In this document: positions 60,571 to 64,000 of the stretch, piece by piece
Layout: the number at the start of each line of letters is the position of its first letter
Position numbering within the stretch: the first letter of the stretch is position 1
Origin: CAIZWU01 sp942492905
Lineage (GTDB): Bacteria > Verrucomicrobiota > Verrucomicrobiia > Verrucomicrobiales > V1-33
Reading direction: 5' to 3'
Assembly: GCA_942492905.1 (NCBI GenBank)
Contig: OW818657.1
Location: 930,001 to 994,000 of the forward strand
Length of the DNA stretch: 64,000 bases
The notes under the pieces: generated by a model
What the model was told of the DNA's origin: nothing
Seen by the model: the letters and a program-made list of their open reading frames with translations, nothing else
The model's database searches: none
Made by a program: the position numbers and the translations under genes

Positions 60571-60759
60571 AGGCGGCAGGATCTTCGGTGCACGGTAGTG
60601 AGTCGAGTGCCATGATGAACCCATTAACGATAGAATTTGAAATCTGCCCGCTAATTCTCCATGAAGCGAAATATCTCTGGGAGCCGGACAAAAACGCGTT
60701 AAGCCATAGAGCACTGCCGGCGGCATATCCTGAGACCCTCCACCCTTTTCAACCCGCCC
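60571..60759. promoter_or_regulatory. Divergent promoter region between sigma gene and arsM
   Basis: 189 bases between two divergent genes, AT-richer (60610-60700) than the flanks. It must carry the start signals of both units. No ArsR-type palindrome or clear ECF -35/-10 pair could be assigned by eye. Confidence 0.4.
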
Positions 60760-61938
60760 ATGAGCACTTCCTCTTCTCTTAACCATTCCGCCGAGAGCGC
60801 CACCCGCGAACGCTACGCCGCCGCGGCCAAAGCTCCCGAGGCCGCCCTGTGCTGTCCGGTGGACTACGATCCGCAGTATCTGAAAATCATCCCGGCCGAA
60901 GTCATCGAAAAGGATTATGGCTGCGGCGATCCCTCCAAGTATCTCCAGCCCGGCGAGACCGTGCTCGATCTTGGCAGCGGCACCGGGAAAATCTGTTTTA
61001 TTGCCGCTCAGGTCGTGGGCGCGGCGGGCAAAGTCATCGGGGTGGACATGACCGACGACATGCTGGAAGTGGCGCGGCGCAATGCCCCCATCGTGGCGGA
61101 GCGCGCCGGGTTTGCGAATGTGGAGTTCCGCAAAGGGCGCATCCAGGATCTGGCGCTGGATCTGGAAATCCTCGACGCCGAATTGAAAAAACGCCCTATC
61201 AAGAACGCGGCTTCTTTCCTCGCCGCCGATGAGTTGGCCAATGACCTGCGGGTGAAACATCCGCTGGTCGCCACGGACTCGGTGGATGTGGTGGTGTCCA
61301 ATTGTGTGCTCAATCTGGTGGATTCCCAGCACAAGCGCCGCCTCTTCGAGGAAATCTTCCGGGTGCTGAAAAATGGCGGGCGGGCCGTGATCTCGGATAT
61401 TGTCAGTGATGAGGACATTCCCATGGAACTGCAGAAAGATCCCGTCCTTTGGAGTGGCTGCATCAGCGGGGCCTTCACCGAGGATGGTTTTCTGCAAGCC
61501 TTTCAGGAGGCTGGATTCTACGGAATTGAGATCTTGAAACGCGATGCCGCACCATGGCAGACGGTGGAAGGCATCGAGTTCCGCAGTGTCACCGTGCAGG
61601 CATGGAAAGGGAAAGAGGGGCCGTGTTTTGAGCGCAATCAGGCGGTGATCTACAAAGGACCGTTCCTCAAAGTGCTCGATGACGACGGCCACGCCATGGA
61701 GCGCGGCAAACGCTACGCCGTCTGCGACAAGACCTTCCAACTGTACAACAAAGCACCCTACCGGAGCTTTTTCGAATTCATCGGCCCGCGCCTCGAAGTC
61801 CCGGCCGACACCACAGTCCCCTTTGACTGCACCACCACCCGCCTCCGGCATCCCAGGGAAACCAAAGGCCACGACTACCATGACACCACCGCGGCTTCCA
61901 ATTGCTGCACCAGTGGCACCGGCACCGATTGCTGCTGA
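60760..61938 (+). CDS. arsM: Arsenite S-adenosylmethionine methyltransferase ArsM-like
   Basis: 392 residues. SAM site VLDLGSGTGKICF at 68-80 with GVDMTDDMLEVA after it; VVVSNCVLNLV near residue 178 holds a catalytic-type Cys, another conserved Cys is in LWSGCISGAFTEDGF, and a CC pair sits at 31-32. These thiols bind As(III). The C-terminal ~100 residues form the extra ArsM-like domain, and the chain ends SNCCTSGTGTDCC, a Cys-rich tail that could bind arsenic. The enzyme methylates arsenite to methylated arsenicals. It lies 24 bases before arsS. Confidence 0.92.
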   Translation: MSTSSSLNHSAESATRERYAAAAKAPEAALCCPVDYDPQYLKIIPAEVIEKDYGCGDPSKYLQPGETVLDLGSGTGKICFIAAQVVGAAGKVIGVDMTDDMLEVARRNAPIVAERAGFANVEFRKGRIQDLALDLEILDAELKKRPIKNAASFLAADELANDLRVKHPLVATDSVDVVVSNCVLNLVDSQHKRRLFEEIFRVLKNGGRAVISDIVSDEDIPMELQKDPVLWSGCISGAFTEDGFLQAFQEAGFYGIEILKRDAAPWQTVEGIEFRSVTVQAWKGKEGPCFERNQAVIYKGPFLKVLDDDGHAMERGKRYAVCDKTFQLYNKAPYRSFFEFIGPRLEVPADTTVPFDCTTTRLRHPRETKGHDYHDTTAASNCCTSGTGTDCC

Positions 61939-61962
61939 CAGAGTCTGCTCAGTATTTCCCCC

Positions 61963-62907
61963 ATGAACCGATTCCAGGAACAACTCGCCAGGCATCGTGT
62001 CCCGTTGAAACGCGGGACCTTCCAAACGCTGCAAATCAACGTAGGCCGCAAGTGCAACCAGACCTGCACGCACTGCCACGTGGATGCCGGGCCGCATCGT
62101 ACGGAGATGATGGATGAAACCACCGCGCACAAGGTGGGGGCATGGATCAGGGAACACCGCCCCGCCACGGTGGACATCACCGGCGGCGCCCCGGAACTGA
62201 GCGAGTTCTTCCGCTACTTCGTGGAGACCGCCCGCAGCGCCGGCTGCCACGTGATTGACCGGAATAACCTCACTATCATTGAGACCAAATCCCACGCCTG
62301 GCTGCCGGAATACCTGGCGGAGCACCAAGTGGAAGTGGTGGCCTCGCTTCCGTGCTACCTTGAAGAAAATGTGGACGCGCAGCGGGGGAACGATGTTTTT
62401 CGGCGCAGCATCAGCGCCCTGAAAAAACTCAATGCGGTGGGTTATGGCACGAGTCTGCCGCTCACCTTGGTTTACAATCCGCTTGGCCCCAGGCTGCCGC
62501 CGGATCAGGCGGAACTCGAAGCCGACTACAAGGAGGAGCTGGCAAAACGCTACGGCATCGTTTTTACCCGCCTGTTCACGATCACCAATCTTCCGATCGC
62601 CCGCTTTGCTGCTGACCTGCGCGAGAAGGGACAATGGGAGTCTTACATGGATCTGCTGGCGGACAGCTTCAATCCCGCCACGGTTGATGGCCTGATGTGC
62701 CGCAGCACCATCAACATCGGCATGGCGGGTGAAGTCTTTGACTGCGATTTCAATCAGATGCTCCGGATGCAGCTCCGCCATGGAAAAGAGTTATTTCTTT
62801 GGGATGTCACCCAGGAAAGTATCGGCCGATGCGACATCCTCACCGCCAATCACTGCCTCGGTTGCACGGCCGGCGCTGGCAGCAGTTGCGGCGGGGCCTT
62901 GAGCTGA
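61963..62907 (+). CDS. arsS: Arsenosugar biosynthesis radical SAM protein ArsS
   Basis: 314 residues. The radical-SAM cluster motif is CNQTCTHC (C31, C35, C38) with NVGRKCN before it and CHVDAGPHRTE after it. VDITGGAPELSEFFR is the SAM-binding GGE-like segment. The C-terminal region has CRSTINIGMAGEVFDCDFNQ and a final HCLGCTAGAGSSCGG Cys cluster, giving an extra iron-sulfur or arsenic site. ArsS transfers the 5'-deoxyadenosyl group to dimethylarsenite, leading to arsenosugars. Coupling to arsM is the standard pair. Confidence 0.93.
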   Translation: MNRFQEQLARHRVPLKRGTFQTLQINVGRKCNQTCTHCHVDAGPHRTEMMDETTAHKVGAWIREHRPATVDITGGAPELSEFFRYFVETARSAGCHVIDRNNLTIIETKSHAWLPEYLAEHQVEVVASLPCYLEENVDAQRGNDVFRRSISALKKLNAVGYGTSLPLTLVYNPLGPRLPPDQAELEADYKEELAKRYGIVFTRLFTITNLPIARFAADLREKGQWESYMDLLADSFNPATVDGLMCRSTINIGMAGEVFDCDFNQMLRMQLRHGKELFLWDVTQESIGRCDILTANHCLGCTAGAGSSCGGALS

Positions 62908-62943
62908 TTTGCGTTGCTGTCACGGAGGTGACAGGTCCGCAAT

Positions 62944-64000
62944 TCATCCCGGCCGGAGCCATCGGCCCCTCCCCACCGGGGTGCCCTCCGGCAGGGGCCA
63001 GACGGTCTGGCCCCTCAGAATGGTGCGGACCACCCGGCAACGGTTGGTCAGGCCGGTGTAGGCGCTCAAGGGATGCCTGGTCAGCAAGGCCTCCGGCACG
63101 ATCCGGTCGGCCACGCCGTTTCGCAAAAACACCAGATCGGCTTCGTGGTTTACCGCGATCCTTCCCTTGCGGCCGGCCAGACCGAACCGCGCCGCCACAT
63201 TCCCGCTCAGCAGCGGGGACAGCTTCGCCGCCGTCAGGCCATGGTCCTGCAAGCCGGCGGCAATCGTCAGAGGAAACCCATACTGGCAGCCCGCGATGCC
63301 GCCCCATATGTTGAAGAAGTCCGCTGATTCCTTCAGTTCCATCGGAGCCGGAGAGTGGTCCGTGCCGATAGTTTGCACAGCCCCTGCGGCCAGGGCCTGC
63401 CACATCGCCAACCGCCGAATTTCATCGCGCAGCGGCGGGGCACACTTGGCCAAGGCGCCGATCCGCTCCCCGTCCATGTCGTTGAATAGCAGATAATGAG
63501 GGCAGGTCTCGGCCGTCACATCCACTCCGGCCGCCCGTGCCGAAGCTATCATCGTCAGGCCTTCCGGAGAGCTGACATGGACAATGTGCAGGGTGCAGCC
63601 GGTTTCCCCGGCCAGCTCCGTGGCCAAGGCGATGGCGTTCACTTCTGCCTGGACGGGCCGGGAATCCAAATAGTCCCTGACCGAAGTCCGGCCGGCCGCT
63701 CTGGCTTCCGCTGCCAGCCGCCGGGTCAGTTCCCGGTCTTCGGCATGCAGTGCCACCAACCGCCCGCAGGCCGCAGCGCGCTTCATCCCCGCCCGTAGCA
63801 CGGCCGCCTCCGCGCAGGGGAATTCGTCGATCCCACTGTCTGACATAAAGGCCTTGAACCCGATCACGCCCGCTGCGGCCAGAGGTTCGAGATCATCCTC
63901 ATTGCCCGGAATCAGGGCGCCCCACAGTCCAAAATCCAATACCGATTTCGCCTCCGCGCAGCGGCGCTTCTCCTCCAACGCCGCCACGTTGGCGGTCGGT
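62944..64000 (-). CDS. allB: Allantoinase, 5' end cut by the window
   Basis: About 352 residues remain; the N-terminus with the metal-binding HxH lies beyond 64000. The visible start, PTANVAALEEKRRCAEAKS, and FGLWGALIPGN are allantoinase-like. GFKAFMSDSG supplies the carboxylated Lys, ALHAED and IVHVSS the metal His residues, TAETCPHYLLF and QTIGTDHSPAP the catalytic Asp loop. The enzyme opens allantoin in purine breakdown. It converges with arsS (36-base gap). Other cyclic amidohydrolases (dihydroorotase) are less likely because of the DFGLWG and TCPHYL blocks together. Confidence 0.88.
   Translation of the reverse strand, partial: PTANVAALEEKRRCAEAKSVLDFGLWGALIPGNEDDLEPLAAAGVIGFKAFMSDSGIDEFPCAEAAVLRAGMKRAAACGRLVALHAEDRELTRRLAAEARAAGRTSVRDYLDSRPVQAEVNAIALATELAGETGCTLHIVHVSSPEGLTMIASARAAGVDVTAETCPHYLLFNDMDGERIGALAKCAPPLRDEIRRLAMWQALAAGAVQTIGTDHSPAPMELKESADFFNIWGGIAGCQYGFPLTIAAGLQDHGLTAAKLSPLLSGNVAARFGLAGRKGRIAVNHEADLVFLRNGVADRIVPEALLTRHPLSAYTGLTNRCRVVRTILRGQTVWPLPEGTPVGRGRWLRPG

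Noticed and set aside
59980..62781. A 933-codon open frame on the minus strand
   Set aside because: Only the last 196 codons (the ECF sigma factor) are real; the rest is antisense to arsM and arsS, whose sense frames carry clear family motifs.
62944..64000. Dihydroorotase (pyrC)
   Set aside because: The DFGLWG, GFKAFMSDSG and TCPHYLLF blocks together favour allantoinase; pyrimidine genes are absent.

Overview
The window is GC-rich, densely coded DNA that most resembles a member of the Verrucomicrobiota (PVC group). The clues are a VPDGG-type PEP-CTERM protein, ECF sigma factors fused to a membrane anchor and a C-terminal domain, Cys-type sulfatase, DUF1080, FG-GAP and CotH/lamin-tail secreted proteins, a SET-domain protein, and an ArsM/ArsS arsenosugar locus. 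No rRNA, tRNA or CRISPR array was recognised. The first and last genes are cut by the window edges.

Layout. 1-5.5 kb: housekeeping genes (end of a tsf-like gene, rnhB, yraN, dprA, ruvC, an LptF/G permease), then a SET-domain protein on the minus strand. 6-12.3 kb: kup potassium transporter, a CLC-F type (fluoride) antiporter, tsaE, rodA, an orphan OppF-like ATPase, a VOC protein. 12.3-19.4 kb: an accessory island with an HU-like gene, repeats, short orphan genes, two well-formed attC-like sites and an ECF sigma factor. 19.4-26.4 kb: MBL-fold hydrolase, Amj lipid II flippase, a redoxin/cytochrome/copper-monooxygenase fusion, an alpha/beta hydrolase, a VIT1-type protein, DUF3885. 26.6-36.7 kb: a 1597-residue CotH/lamin-tail protein, purB, a TolB-like protein, a Tat-exported TIM-barrel protein, and a PEP-CTERM-like protein behind a sigma-54-type promoter. 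37-55 kb: U32 protein, MFS plus enolase-superfamily pair, DUF697/SHOCT, sulfatase, a second sigma-TM fusion, MFS plus FG-GAP pair, a circularly permuted D-amino-acid-oxidase-like protein, CDF transporter, FHA-cyclase plus repeat protein. 55-63 kb: DUF1080, then an arsenic block (TVP38, fused arsenosugar glycosyltransferases, FAD disulfide reductase, anti-sigma, ECF sigma, arsM, arsS). The end holds a 5'-truncated allantoinase.

The most unusual part is 13.7-16.8 kb. Two units share one architecture: a ~200-bp repeat, then a cassette starting G|TTCGCCC, an orphan gene, and a ~128-bp attC-like site with R''/R' and L''/L' boxes, symmetric 8-nt spacers and extra bases in L''. R'' of each cassette (GGGCGAA) is complementary to the first bases of the same cassette, as expected for integron cassettes. 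No integrase is in the window, so this looks like an integrase-less attC cluster (CALIN) beside an HU-like gene that also left a duplicated 3' tail.

The arsenic block is organised as sigma/anti-sigma/oxidoreductase (overlapping or nearly touching, minus strand) diverging from arsM-arsS, with the glycosyltransferase operon converging on it. This suggests one regulon for making methylated or sugar-linked arsenic. All functional statements come from motif and family recognition by eye; no database search was run.
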